This document shows positions 56,076 to 64,000 of a stretch of 64,000 bases of DNA, in pieces. The notes under the pieces are model-generated. The model had not been told where the DNA came from. It saw only the letters and a program-made list of their open reading frames with translations, and did no database searches. Where the stretch lies: the NCBI RefSeq assembly GCF_003854935.1, contig NZ_CP033969.1, positions 2,976,001 through 3,040,000 of the forward strand, read 5' to 3'. Origin of the DNA: Cupriavidus pauculus. GTDB taxonomy: Bacteria > Pseudomonadota > Gammaproteobacteria > Burkholderiales > Burkholderiaceae. Numbering within the stretch: the first letter of the stretch is position 1; every line of letters starts with the position of its first letter. Made by a program: the position numbers and the translations under genes.

Positions 56076-56101
56076 CCCCTCTCCCGCAGGCGGGAGAGGG
56101 G
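56076..56101. repeat. REP-like palindrome, copy B (inverted relative to A)
   Basis: Arms cccctctcccgc / gcgggagagggg with centre ag, preceded by gccctcacccccgg, the reverse complement of the tail of copy A with small changes. Confidence 0.8.
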
Positions 56102-56143
56102 AGAAAAACATAGGCCAGCGCCAGCCCGCCCCCCCCCCCAAAC

Positions 56144-56173
56144 AAAAACGCCCCGCATCCGCGGGGCGTTTTT
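56144..56173. terminator. Bidirectional terminator between tex and kup
   Basis: A perfect 13-bp stem around loop atcc whose arms begin with five A and end with five T, so both converging genes can use it. Confidence 0.9.
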
Positions 56174-56199
56174 CCTGGCAACCGCCAAGTTCTCAATTC

Positions 56200-58101
56200 T
56201 CAAATCTCGACCTTGGTGCCCAGTTCCACCACCCGGTTGGCCGGGATCGAGAAGAAGTCCGACGGCTTGGCGCCGTTCTGATGCATCCACGCGAACAGGC
56301 GCTCGCGCCACATCGACATGCCGGGCAGCTTGGACGGGATGACGGTCTCGCGGGCGATGAAGAACGACGTCTCCATCAGCTCGAAGTGCATGTCGAGCTT
56401 GCGCTGGGCCAGGTCGAGCACGCGGTTAACGTCCGGGGTCTCCTTGAAGCCGTACTCCGAGGCCAGGATGAATACGCCGCCGCCCAGGTCCTTGCAGGTC
56501 AGGCGGTGGTCGTCGTCCACGTAGGGAATGTCGCGCGTGACAAAGCTCAGGAACACCACGCGCTCGTGCAGCACGCGGTTGTGCTTCAGGTTGTGCAGCA
56601 GCGACACCGGCACGGACTCGGTGCTGCCCGTCAGGAACACGGCCGTGCCTTCCACGCGGTGCGGCGGGTGGGCCAGCAGGCCCGCGATGAACGGCTCCAG
56701 CGGAATGCCGTCCTCCAGGCTGCGCGCGCGCAGCAGCTTGCGGCCGCTGTGCCACGTCATCAGCAGGAAGAACGCCGTGCTGCCCATCAGCAGCGGGAAC
56801 CAGCCGCCCTCGGCCACCTTGAGCAGGTTGGCCGAGAAGAACGACAGGTCGACGATCAGGAACGACGCGCCGAGCACGGTCACCAGCACCCGGTTCCACT
56901 TCCAGAACCGGCGCATGACGATCACGGCCAGGAACGTCGTGATCAGCATCGTCGTGGTCACGGCGATGCCGTAGGCGGCGGCCAGGTTCTCGGACTTGCG
57001 GAACGACAGCACCACGGCAAACACCAGCACCAGCAGCGCCCAGTTGATCACCGGAAGGTAGATCTGGCCGATTTCCGCCGCCGACGTGTACTGGATCCGC
57101 ATGCGCGGCAGGAAGCCGAGCTGGATGGCCTGGCTGGTCAGCGAGAACGCGCCCGAGATGACCGCCTGCGACGCAATCACGGTGGCCGCCGTGGCCAGCA
57201 GCACCATCGGCAACTGCAACAGGTCTGGCACCATCAGGAAGAACGGGTTCTCGATGGCCTGCGGGTTGCTCAGCAGCATCGCGCCCTGGCCGAAGTAGTT
57301 CAGCATCAGGCACGGCATGACCATCACGAACCAGCCGTAGCGGATGGGCTTGGCGCCGAAGTGGCCCATGTCGATGTACAGCGCTTCGGCGCCGGTCAGC
57401 ACCAGGAACACGCTGCCCAGCACGATGAACGCCTGCAGCGAGTGCTCCAGCAGGAACGAAATGCCGAACCACGGGTTGATGGCGGCCAGGATGTACGGCG
57501 ACTGGATCAGGTTGTAGACGCCCAGCCCGCCCAGCGCCAGGAACCACGCCACCATGATCGGGCCGAACAGCTTGCCCACCGCGCTGGTGCCGTGGCGCTG
57601 GATGAAGAACAGCACGCAGAGGATGGACAGCGTGATCGGGATCACGAAATGCGACAGCCCCGGCGCGGCAATCTCCAGCCCTTCCACGGCCGACAGCACC
57701 GAGATGGCCGGCGTGATCACCGCGTCGCCATAGAACATGCAGGCGCCGAAGATGGCCGACATCATGATCAGCTTGGCCATGCGCGACCGGGGTGCCGCCG
57801 TGCGCAGCGCCAGCGCCATCAGCGCCAGTACGCCGCCTTCGCCGTTGTTGTCGGCCCGCATGACGAACAGCACGTACTTGATCGACACCACGACGATCAT
57901 CGCCCAGAACAGCAGCGAGATGATGCCGAGCACGGCCTCGTGGCTGAACGGGATGCCGTGGTCCTTGCTGAAACACTCCTTGAGCGCGTACAGGGGGCTG
58001 GTGCCGATGTCGCCAAAGACGACGCCGATCGCGCCGATCACGAGCGCACGGGTGCTCGGGCTTTCGACGAAATAATGGCTGGTGGTTGCGGATTGGGTCA
58101 T
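56200..58101 (-). CDS. kup: Low-affinity potassium transport protein Kup
   Basis: K+:H+ symporter of 633 residues, inner membrane, about 12 helices in the first 440 residues, then a cytoplasmic domain. Family landmarks are [17 protein letters not shown], the helix ending in [12 protein letters not shown] and [20 protein letters not shown]. The C-terminal domain includes [20 protein letters not shown]. Length is typical. Single gene, using the shared terminator; about 200 bases of leader are possible upstream. Confidence 0.96.
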   Translation of the reverse strand: MTQSATTSHYFVESPSTRALVIGAIGVVFGDIGTSPLYALKECFSKDHGIPFSHEAVLGIISLLFWAMIVVVSIKYVLFVMRADNNGEGGVLALMALALRTAAPRSRMAKLIMMSAIFGACMFYGDAVITPAISVLSAVEGLEIAAPGLSHFVIPITLSILCVLFFIQRHGTSAVGKLFGPIMVAWFLALGGLGVYNLIQSPYILAAINPWFGISFLLEHSLQAFIVLGSVFLVLTGAEALYIDMGHFGAKPIRYGWFVMVMPCLMLNYFGQGAMLLSNPQAIENPFFLMVPDLLQLPMVLLATAATVIASQAVISGAFSLTSQAIQLGFLPRMRIQYTSAAEIGQIYLPVINWALLVLVFAVVLSFRKSENLAAAYGIAVTTTMLITTFLAVIVMRRFWKWNRVLVTVLGASFLIVDLSFFSANLLKVAEGGWFPLLMGSTAFFLLMTWHSGRKLLRARSLEDGIPLEPFIAGLLAHPPHRVEGTAVFLTGSTESVPVSLLHNLKHNRVLHERVVFLSFVTRDIPYVDDDHRLTCKDLGGGVFILASEYGFKETPDVNRVLDLAQRKLDMHFELMETSFFIARETVIPSKLPGMSMWRERLFAWMHQNGAKPSDFFSIPANRVVELGTKVEI

Positions 58102-58497
58102 GGATTTGGGTCAGGTGAACCGGCTCGCGCCTCTACGTGCCCGACTCTGGCTGCGCGGGCGTGACACCACGGCGCAGTCCCTCCAAAGTGAATCTCCAGG
58201 CACATCTTCTCTCACGCTAGCGGCTCCGGTCCCCGGTGGGGCGTGTTGGCCTTCTCAGTTTCTATTGCATTGCACAAACGCGCGCATTCTAGATGAAGAG
58301 TCGTGCGACGACCACTGTGGAAGATGCCGGTGTCCACCGGCACGACCGATCAAGCATGGGAAAGAAGGCGGAGATGGTCAAGCTCGGCCTGCGCGGCGCG
58401 CGGGCCACGGGCGCCGGCCGGGACGTTGCGAATCGGCGACAGAAGTGGCGCCGGCGCAACCCGATGAAACGCCCGTCAGAATCCTGGCCCGCCCTGT
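58102..58497. other. 396-bp gap between livF and kup, no gene found
   Basis: Contains the upstream region of kup (minus strand) and the downstream region of livF. Both genes are on the minus strand. A stem with arms around ggctgcgc / ggcgcag at 58149-58180 could form in the kup leader. TAGAAT on the minus strand at 58286-58291 is a weak -10 candidate. A 90-codon plus-strand frame from 58293 is Arg-rich, without ribosome binding site, and overlaps livF, so it was not called. Confidence 0.5.
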
Positions 58498-59214
58498 TCA
58501 GACGCCCAGGTAGCGGTCCAGCGCGGCCGGCGCGGCGGCCAGCTGGGCGGCGGGGCCGGCCATGACCACCAGCCCCTTTTCCAGCACGACCACGCGGTCG
58601 GCATGGGCCAGCACGGCGCGGTAGTTGCGGTCCACCACGATCGACGCGATGCCGGTGCCGCGCACGGTGGCAATCACGTTCCAGATCTCATGGACGATGC
58701 GCGGCGCCAGGCCCTCGGTGGCCTCGTCCAGGATCAGGCAGTCCGGGTTGGTCATCAGCGCCCGGCCAATCGACAGCATCTGCTGCTCGCCGCCCGACAA
58801 CTGCTGCCCGCCGTGGCCCAGCCGTTCCTTGAGCCGGGGGAACAGGTCGAGCACGCGCGCCTCGTCCCAGTCCCGGCGGCCGTTGCAACCGGGCCGCGCG
58901 GCCATCAGCAGATTCTCCCGGACGCTCAGATTCGGAAAAATGCCACGTCCCTCGGGCACGTAGGCGATACCCAGCCGGGCCACCTCGTGCGGCCGCGCGC
59001 GCGACATCTCGCGCCCGGCCACGTGGATCTTGCCCTCGCGCTCGCGCACGTGGCCCAGCAGCGTCCGCAGCAGCGTGCTCTTGCCCATGCCGTTGCGGCC
59101 CAGCAGGCCCACGGTCTCGCCGGCGTTGACGTGGAAGTCGATGCCGCGCAGCACGTGGCTGGACCCGTACCAGGCGTTGAGCCCGCTGGCGTCGATGATC
59201 GGCGTGGGATTCAT
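58498..59214 (-). CDS. livF: Branched-chain amino acid-type ABC transporter ATPase LivF
   Basis: Second ATPase of the importer, 238 residues. Walker A is GRNGMGKST, the family-specific YVPEGRGIFPNLSVRENL follows, then signature LSGGEQQML and Walker B CLILDEATEGLAP. The ATG overlaps the livG stop (ATGA). Last gene of the cluster. The substrate may be a branched-chain amino acid or, as in related systems, an aromatic or short carboxylate. Confidence 0.92.
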   Translation of the reverse strand: MNPTPIIDASGLNAWYGSSHVLRGIDFHVNAGETVGLLGRNGMGKSTLLRTLLGHVREREGKIHVAGREMSRARPHEVARLGIAYVPEGRGIFPNLSVRENLLMAARPGCNGRRDWDEARVLDLFPRLKERLGHGGQQLSGGEQQMLSIGRALMTNPDCLILDEATEGLAPRIVHEIWNVIATVRGTGIASIVVDRNYRAVLAHADRVVVLEKGLVVMAGPAAQLAAAPAALDRYLGV

Positions 59215-59984
59215 GCGCCGGCCTCCTCTTCCTCGCCCAGATAGGCCAGTTGCACCTCGCGGTTGGCCCGGATGCCGGCCGGATCGCCCGACGCGATGAC
59301 CGTGCCGTTGACCATCACCGTGATCCGGTCGGCCACGGCGAAGACCGCTTCCATGTCGTGTTCGACCAGCAGGATGGCGTGGCCCTCGCGCAGGCCGCGC
59401 AGCAGGTCGAGCATGCGGGCCGATTCCTCGGCGCCCATGCCGGCCAGCGGTTCGTCCAGCAGCAGCGCCACGGGTTCGGTGGCCAGGCACATCGCCACTT
59501 CCAGCTGGCGCTTCTGGCCGTGGGCCAGTTCGCTGGCGACGCGATTCGCATGCTGGGCCAGCCCGGCGCGTTCCAGCGCCTCGTCGGCCAGCGCGCGGCT
59601 GGTGCGGCAGCCCTGCGCCGGCTCCCAGAGCCGCCACGCGCGCTGCGCCCGCGACTGGGCCGCCAGCCGGCAGTTCTCGCGCACGGTCAGCGGCAGGAAG
59701 ATGTTGTTGCGCTGGTAGCTGCGCCCCACCCCGTGGCGCGCCAGCCGCGGCTGCGGCCAGCCCGTGACGTCCTGGCCCTGCAGGTGCAGCCGCCCCTCTG
59801 ACGGCGGCAGCTCGCCCGACAACAGGTTGATCAGCGTCGACTTGCCCGCGCCATTGGTGCCGATGACGGCGTGAATTTCGTTCAGATGCAGCGACAGGTC
59901 CACCTGGTTGACCGCGGTCAGGCCGCCAAAGCGGCGCGTCAGCATGTCGGCCTGCATGACCGGTACCGGGTTGCGCGCGTTCAT
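59211..59984 (-). CDS. livG: Branched-chain amino acid-type ABC transporter ATPase LivG
   Basis: ATPase of 257 residues. Walker A is GTNGAGKST. The LivG-specific VGRSYQRNNIFLPLTVREN, signature LAHGQKRQLEVAM and Walker B ALLLDEPLAGM follow, then the switch His in EHDMEAVF. It overlaps livM and livF by ATGA on both sides. Start by that overlap and family length. Confidence 0.92.
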   Translation of the reverse strand: MNARNPVPVMQADMLTRRFGGLTAVNQVDLSLHLNEIHAVIGTNGAGKSTLINLLSGELPPSEGRLHLQGQDVTGWPQPRLARHGVGRSYQRNNIFLPLTVRENCRLAAQSRAQRAWRLWEPAQGCRTSRALADEALERAGLAQHANRVASELAHGQKRQLEVAMCLATEPVALLLDEPLAGMGAEESARMLDLLRGLREGHAILLVEHDMEAVFAVADRITVMVNGTVIASGDPAGIRANREVQLAYLGEEEEAGA

Positions 59985-61060
59985 ACGGCCTCCCGGCTGT
60001 GCGGGGCGGCGGCGTCGGCGCTGCCGCCGTCGGCCCCGTCCGGGCGCCGCGTCCGGCGTGGCGACCGGTGGCGCAGCACCGCCGGCACGCTGACCAGCCC
60101 GCGCGGCAGCAGCGCCACGGCCGCGATGATGAAGCCGCCCATCAGCAACTGCCAGTGCTTGGTCAGCGACCCGAACCATTCGGCCAGCAGCACAAACGAG
60201 AACGCGCCCAGCACGGCGCCAGCCAGGCTGCCCACGCCGCCCAGGATCACCATCAGCATGGCGTTGCCCGACTGGTGCCACGACGCGATCTCGGGGTTCA
60301 CAAAGCCGAACTGGATCGCATAGAGAAATCCCGCCAGCCCGGCCAGCATGCCGCCGGCCACAAAGGCGCCCAGCTGGTAGCGATAGGTGGCAAACCCGGC
60401 CGCCCGCATGCGCTGCTCGTTGTGGCGGATGCCCACCAGCGCGTGGCCAAAGCGCGACCGCAGCAGCAGCGCCAGCAGGCCCAGCGTCAGCAGCAGCGCG
60501 GCCAGCACCAGCCAGTAGAAGCGCACCGGATCGTTGACCGTCAGCGGCAGTTCCGAGAACAGCCCGAACTCGGGCCGGAAGTAGATATAGGTGCCGTCGC
60601 TGCCGCCCGCGATCTTGGTGTCGTGGAACACGAAGTAGACCATCTGCGCGAACGCCAGCGTGACCATGATGAAGTAGATGCCGCGCGTGCGCAGCACCAG
60701 CGCCCCCACCACCAGCGCCAGCGCCCCGGCCGCGCCCACGCCGGCCAGCATCAGCAGCCAGCCGTTGCCCGCGCCGCTCTGGGGCGCCAGCATGGCCGTG
60801 GCATAGGCCGACATCGCAAAGTAGGCCGCATGGCCCAGGCTGACCAGCCCGGTGTAGCCGATCAGCAACTGCAGCGACAGCGCGAAGATCGCCATGATCA
60901 TGACCTTGCTGAGCAGCTCGATGTAGTACTTGTGGCTGTCGGCGGTCAGCACCATCGGCGCCGCGCAGAGCAGGCCAAAGGCGACCACCCAGCCGGCCGC
61001 GGCCAGCCAGGGCGGACGCCGCGGCACCACCGGCTCAGGGGTTTCGGTGTTGGATTGCAT
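59981..61060 (-). CDS. livM: Branched-chain amino acid-type ABC transporter permease LivM
   Basis: Inner-membrane permease of 359 residues with about nine helices. GYTGLVSLGHAAYFAMSAYA and the EAA-like loop RAAGFATYRYQLGAFVAGGMLAGLAGFLYA are typical of LivM. The C-terminus is a charged Arg/Ala/Asp-rich tail of about 30 residues, longer than usual. ATG 61060 has GGAT eight bases upstream; a TTG at 61075 is also possible. It is separated from livH by 169 bases holding the REP-like pair. Confidence 0.9.
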   Translation of the reverse strand: MQSNTETPEPVVPRRPPWLAAAGWVVAFGLLCAAPMVLTADSHKYYIELLSKVMIMAIFALSLQLLIGYTGLVSLGHAAYFAMSAYATAMLAPQSGAGNGWLLMLAGVGAAGALALVVGALVLRTRGIYFIMVTLAFAQMVYFVFHDTKIAGGSDGTYIYFRPEFGLFSELPLTVNDPVRFYWLVLAALLLTLGLLALLLRSRFGHALVGIRHNEQRMRAAGFATYRYQLGAFVAGGMLAGLAGFLYAIQFGFVNPEIASWHQSGNAMLMVILGGVGSLAGAVLGAFSFVLLAEWFGSLTKHWQLLMGGFIIAAVALLPRGLVSVPAVLRHRSPRRTRRPDGADGGSADAAAPHSREAV

Positions 61061-61085
61061 GTCGATATCCGTCAAATTGGGTGCT

Positions 61086-61111
61086 CCCCTCTCCCGCTTG
61101 CGGGAGAGGGG
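61086..61111. repeat. REP-like palindrome, copy C
   Basis: Arms cccctctcccgc / gcgggagagggg with centre tt, followed by a tcgggggagagggc tail. Same family as copies A and B, lying in the livH-livM gap. Confidence 0.8.
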
Positions 61112-61181
61112 TCGGGGGAGAGGGCCTGGCGGTTCCAGGCCTGACCGGTCGGCATACGAAGCGCCGCGCCCTCTCCCCCAG

Positions 61182-61208
61182 CCCCTCTCCCGCGATGCGG
61201 GAGAGGGG
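61182..61208. repeat. REP-like palindrome, copy D (inverted relative to C)
   Basis: Arms cccctctcccgc / gcgggagagggg with centre gat, preceded by gccctctcccccag. Copies C and D together form an inverted unit of about 125 bp. Confidence 0.8.
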
Positions 61209-61229
61209 AGCAGACCGGCGGTACATTCC

Positions 61230-62096
61230 CTACCCCGCCTTGAACAGCCCCTGGGGCTTCCACAGCAGGATCACGGCCATCAGCAGGTACACCAGCACGC
61301 CGGCGGCGTCCTGCCAGAACACCTTGCCGAACGTGTCGACGAAGCCGATCAGCAGCGACGCCACCAGCGCGCCCTTGACCGAGCCGATGCCGCCGATCAC
61401 GACCACCACGAAGCAGATGATCAGCACCTGGCCGCCCATGCCCGGGTACACCGACGACACCGGCGACGCGATCATCCCGGCCAGCACGGCCAGCGCCACG
61501 CCCAGCGCGAACACAAAGCGGTACAGCACGGTCACGTTGATGCCCAGCGACTGCACCATCTCGCGGTTCGACGCGCCCGCGCGGATCATCATGCCCACGC
61601 GGGTGCGGCGGATCACGTAGTACATCGCGCCGGCCACCAGCAGGCAGATGGCCGAGATGAACAGCCGGTAGACCGGATAGGTCATGTCGTTGCCGATGGG
61701 CAGCGCGCCGTCCAGCAGCGCGGGCACCGGCACGCCGTGCACGTCGTCGCCCACCAGGATGCTGCGCAGTTCCTCGAACACCAGGATCAGGCCGTAGGTC
61801 ATCAGCACCTGCTGCAGGTGGTCCCGCTGGTACAGGTAGCTGAAGAACGCCCATTCCAGCACGTAGCCGAACGCCACGGCCAGCACGATGCCCAGCGGCA
61901 GCGCGATGAACAGGTTGCCCGTCAGGCTGGCCAGCGTGAACGCCAGGTAGGCGCCGAGCATGTAGAAGCTGCCATGGGCCAGGTTGATTACGCCCATGAT
62001 GCCGAAGATCAGCGTGAGCCCGCTGGCCACCAGGAACAGCAGCAGGCCGTACTGCACGCTGTTCAGGCACTGGATCAGAAAGGAGACGATGTCCAT
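61230..62096 (-). CDS. livH: Branched-chain amino acid-type ABC transporter permease LivH
   Basis: Inner-membrane permease of 288 residues with about eight helices. SGLTLIFGIMGVINLAHGSFYMLGAY near the N-terminus and the EAA-like region RAGASNREMVQSLGINVTVLY are family landmarks. GLILVFEELRSILVG is also typical. Start 62096; GGAGACGATGTCC lies just upstream as ribosome binding region. It follows the binding-protein gene by 110 bases. Confidence 0.92.
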   Translation of the reverse strand: MDIVSFLIQCLNSVQYGLLLFLVASGLTLIFGIMGVINLAHGSFYMLGAYLAFTLASLTGNLFIALPLGIVLAVAFGYVLEWAFFSYLYQRDHLQQVLMTYGLILVFEELRSILVGDDVHGVPVPALLDGALPIGNDMTYPVYRLFISAICLLVAGAMYYVIRRTRVGMMIRAGASNREMVQSLGINVTVLYRFVFALGVALAVLAGMIASPVSSVYPGMGGQVLIICFVVVVIGGIGSVKGALVASLLIGFVDTFGKVFWQDAAGVLVYLLMAVILLWKPQGLFKAG

Positions 62097-62206
62097 GGCG
62101 ATGCCGGCGCGCTGCCGTCCGGGGAGTCCTGGGGGTCGGTGGGGTCGGTGAATTCGGGAGGGTCGATGGGCGCGGTGCGGGGGGCGCCAGGCCGGCGCCC
62201 GCTGCG

Positions 62207-63424
62207 TCAGAGCCGGCAGCCGCGCGCCGGATCGGCCAGCGCCTTCACGGCCACGCCGCTGACCTTGTTCTCGCGCCCGTCCACCTTGCGCAGGTAGAAG
62301 TCCTGCACCGGGTTGTGCGCCTTCGACAGCGTGAACGCGCCGCGCGGGCTGTCCACCCGGGCCGCTTCCATGGCCTTGATGATGTCCGGCTTGCGCGTCA
62401 TGTCGCCCTTGACCGCGTTGGCACCCACGGCCAGCAGTTGCGCGGCGTCGTAGCCCTGCACGGCGTACACGTCGGGCTGGAGCTTGTACAGCTTGGCGTA
62501 GTCGAGCCGGAAGGTCTTGTCGCGCGCGTTGCTGAGGCCGTCGGCATAGTGCAGCGTGGTCTCCAGCCCCTGCGCGGCGGCGCCCTGGGCGTCCAGCGTG
62601 CCGTCGGTCAGGAATCCGGACGCGTAGAGCGGAATCTTGTCCTTGAGCCCGGCCGCCTGCCAGTCCTTGACGAACTTCACCGCGCCGCCGCCGGCGAAGA
62701 ACACGAACACGGCGTCCGGCTTCAGCGACGCCACCTCGGTAATCAGCGCCTGGAACTCGACGTTCGGGAACGGCAGGCTCAGTTCCTTGACCACCTTGCC
62801 GCCCTTGGCCTCGAACGCCTCCTTGAAGCCCTTGACCGACTGCTCGCCGGCCGCGTACTTCCACGTCAGCGTGACCACCTTCTTCATGCCGCGCTCGGCC
62901 AGCACGTGGCCCATGGCATAGCCGGGCTGCCAGTTCGAGAACGACGTGCGGAAGATGTTCGGGCCGCACAGCGGGCCGGTGGCCTCGTCCACGCCCGCGT
63001 TCGGAATGATCAGCAGCGTGTTGTTTTCCTTGGCCACCTTGACGATGCCCATCTGCACGCCCGAGTGGACCGTGCCGACCACCACGTCGACCTGGTCGCG
63101 CTTGACCAGCTTGGTGGCCTTCTCAGGCGCCTTGGCCGGGTCCGATTCGTCGTCGACCTTGAAGTACTCCACATCGCGCCCGCCCAGCTTACCGCCCTGC
63201 TGCGTCACATACATCCGGAAACCGTTCTCGATGGCCGTGCCCAGCGCCGCGTAGGTGCCCGTGTACGGCAGCATGAACCCCACCTTGACCTTGCCCCCGG
63301 CGGCCGGCGCGGTCTGGGCGGTGGCCAGGCCGGTGGCGGCCAGCAGCACCGCGGCGGTGCCGGTGGCCAGGGTGGCGGAAAGACGACGAGCGTGCGGCAG
63401 CCTGCGCGATGCAATGCGATGCAT
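62207..63424 (-). CDS. Periplasmic substrate-binding protein, branched-chain amino acid/aromatic-type ABC transporter
   Basis: A 405-residue periplasmic type I solute-binding protein. The signal peptide ends near ATGLATAQ. The mature N-terminus KVKVGFMLPYTGTYAALGTAIENGFRMYV and the loop TFSNW/CGPNIFRTSFSNW are typical LivK-like features. The strong ribosome binding site GGAGGAGA fixes the start at 63424. First gene of livK-H-M-G-F order. Such proteins may bind amino acids, amides or aromatic acids; the alpha/beta hydrolase upstream hints at a catabolic substrate. Confidence 0.9.
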   Translation of the reverse strand: MHRIASRRLPHARRLSATLATGTAAVLLAATGLATAQTAPAAGGKVKVGFMLPYTGTYAALGTAIENGFRMYVTQQGGKLGGRDVEYFKVDDESDPAKAPEKATKLVKRDQVDVVVGTVHSGVQMGIVKVAKENNTLLIIPNAGVDEATGPLCGPNIFRTSFSNWQPGYAMGHVLAERGMKKVVTLTWKYAAGEQSVKGFKEAFEAKGGKVVKELSLPFPNVEFQALITEVASLKPDAVFVFFAGGGAVKFVKDWQAAGLKDKIPLYASGFLTDGTLDAQGAAAQGLETTLHYADGLSNARDKTFRLDYAKLYKLQPDVYAVQGYDAAQLLAVGANAVKGDMTRKPDIIKAMEAARVDSPRGAFTLSKAHNPVQDFYLRKVDGRENKVSGVAVKALADPARGCRL

Positions 63425-63498
63425 GGAATCTCCTCCGGATGGTCTCAAGCCAGCGGCGCCGTGCGGCCCGGATCGGGGGCGATCGGCCGCGTCGCCAA

Positions 63499-64000
63499 TT
63501 ATTTTAGGATTGAAGTATTTGCAGTTATAAACGCCACGGTCGCCGCCGTCAATGCGCCCGTCTGGTCGCGGTGCGGCGAATGCCCACAGCGCGCGAGTTT
63601 AAGCAGTACGGTCTGCGGGGCATATCGCTGGATACCCTCGATCTGGGCCATCGTGCCGTACTCGTCGTCCTCGCCCTGCACGGCCAGCACCGGGCAGCGG
63701 ATGCCGTCCAGCAGCGGGCGCAGGTCGAAATGCCGGAAGGCCGGATCGAGCCAGATGTCGTTCCAGCCCCAGAACGCCGAGTCCACGTCGGCATGGTGGC
63801 GCGCCAGCCGCGCGCGCAGGTCGGTGTGCAGGAAGGTGTCGCGCGTGGTGGCGATGCTGCGCACCGACAGGTCCTCCACCACGATGTGCGGCGCCAGCAC
63901 GGTCAGGCCGTCCACCGCGTCAGGAAAGCTCGCCGCGTGGATCAGCGCGATCGACCCGCCGTCGCTATGGCCCAGCAGCCACGGCCGGCCATGGCGCCGG
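63499..64000 (-). CDS. Alpha/beta hydrolase (partial; N-terminal part beyond the window)
   Basis: The frame runs off the right edge. The visible 166 residues hold the nucleophile elbow GHSDGG (Ser about 11 residues in), the acidic region PVLAVQGEDDEYGT and the catalytic His in LARCGHSPHRDQ, so the triad is complete. It resembles small catabolic esterase/meta-cleavage-product hydrolases. Its stop lies 75 bases upstream of the binding-protein gene on the same strand, so it is probably the gene before the importer in one cluster. A role in aromatic-acid degradation is inference. Confidence 0.8.
   Translation of the reverse strand, partial: RRHGRPWLLGHSDGGSIALIHAASFPDAVDGLTVLAPHIVVEDLSVRSIATTRDTFLHTDLRARLARHHADVDSAFWGWNDIWLDPAFRHFDLRPLLDGIRCPVLAVQGEDDEYGTMAQIEGIQRYAPQTVLLKLARCGHSPHRDQTGALTAATVAFITANTSILK

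Larger units (their letters stand above)
55873..56199. repeat. 327-bp intergenic region with tandem repeats, REP-like palindrome pair and poly-C
   Basis: No gene found. From 55919 a 30-bp unit (core ccctctcccgcgcgccgcc at 55922 and 55952) repeats and runs into a third partial copy that becomes a perfect 26-bp palindrome (55981-56006). After a spacer, a second palindrome of the same type (56076-56101) follows in opposite orientation, with matching flanks (gtgagggc / gccctcac). An 11-C run lies at 56129-56139, then a terminator. The same palindrome family is at 61086-61208. Confidence 0.8.

Noticed and set aside
56047-58164. A 705-codon plus-strand frame antisense to kup
   Set aside because: Composition is His/Gln/Arg-rich with no start signal or domain; it starts inside the repeat region.
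58102-58300. Possible riboswitch in the kup leader
   Set aside because: I tried to match the conserved cores of TPP, glycine, yybP-ykoY and mini-ykkC by eye and none fitted.
58293-58565. A 90-codon plus-strand frame between kup and livF
   Set aside because: No ribosome binding site, Arg-rich, and its second half lies antisense to livF.
1-64000. Genomic island or prophage
   Set aside because: No integrase, transposase, tRNA, attachment repeat or clear composition break was seen; even the exopolysaccharide locus has base usage similar to its neighbours by eye.

Overview
The window is GC-rich chromosomal DNA of a betaproteobacterium in Burkholderiaceae, most likely a Cupriavidus. The main reason is a phaC-phaA-phaB, phaR, rimO, bktB neighbourhood with protein sequences very close, from memory, to those of Cupriavidus necator. 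No tRNA, rRNA, CRISPR array, transposase, integrase or prophage gene was seen, so most of the window looks like stable chromosome backbone.

Layout. 1-3933 (+): end of an Opp/Dpp-type peptide importer (permease tail, two ATPases), an amidase and a DUF3830 protein. 3958-8292 (-): RND efflux pump and its lipoprotein adaptor. 8711-10836 (+): a squalene/phytoene-synthase-fold protein with degraded metal motifs, then an M20 carbamoylase/allantoate-type amidohydrolase. 11494-13588 (+): OmpR/EnvZ. 13835-15124 (+): MHS-type MFS carrier. 15406-16596 (+): AhpC/AhpD peroxide defence. 16802-17383 (+): GNAT acetyltransferase. 17406-18680 (-): ispD-ispF, divergent from mfd, argE and serB (+, to 24522). 24780-27020 (+): three-gene membrane operon behind a Fur-box-like promoter. 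27093-31728 (-): metC, a secreted unknown, bktB, rimO. 32005-36993 (-): phaR and phaCAB. 37311-39527: small membrane protein, pgeF, rluD. 39544-40374 (+): bamD.

40782-49842 is an exopolysaccharide locus. A priming sugar-phosphate transferase (+) converges on a seven-gene minus-strand operon: Wza, Wzb, Wzc, one glycosyltransferase, a polysaccharide pyruvyltransferase, a Wzx flippase and a probable Wzy polymerase. The first five junctions are 4-base or short overlaps. With one priming enzyme and one glycosyltransferase it looks like a very compact Wzx/Wzy system. 50014-58101 holds a DinG-family helicase, a YdcH-like small protein, a secreted helical protein, tex (+) and kup. 58498-63424 (-) is a branched-chain-amino-acid-type ABC importer, followed by the 3' part of an alpha/beta hydrolase that runs off the window.

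The main oddities are: the enzyme-fold protein lacking its Asp motifs (8711-9541); a Gly/Pro/Phe-rich repeat insertion in PhaC; the compact exopolysaccharide operon; inverted pairs of REP-like palindromes at 55981-56101 and inside the liv operon at 61086-61208; and a long leader hairpin plus palindrome in front of the RND pump.
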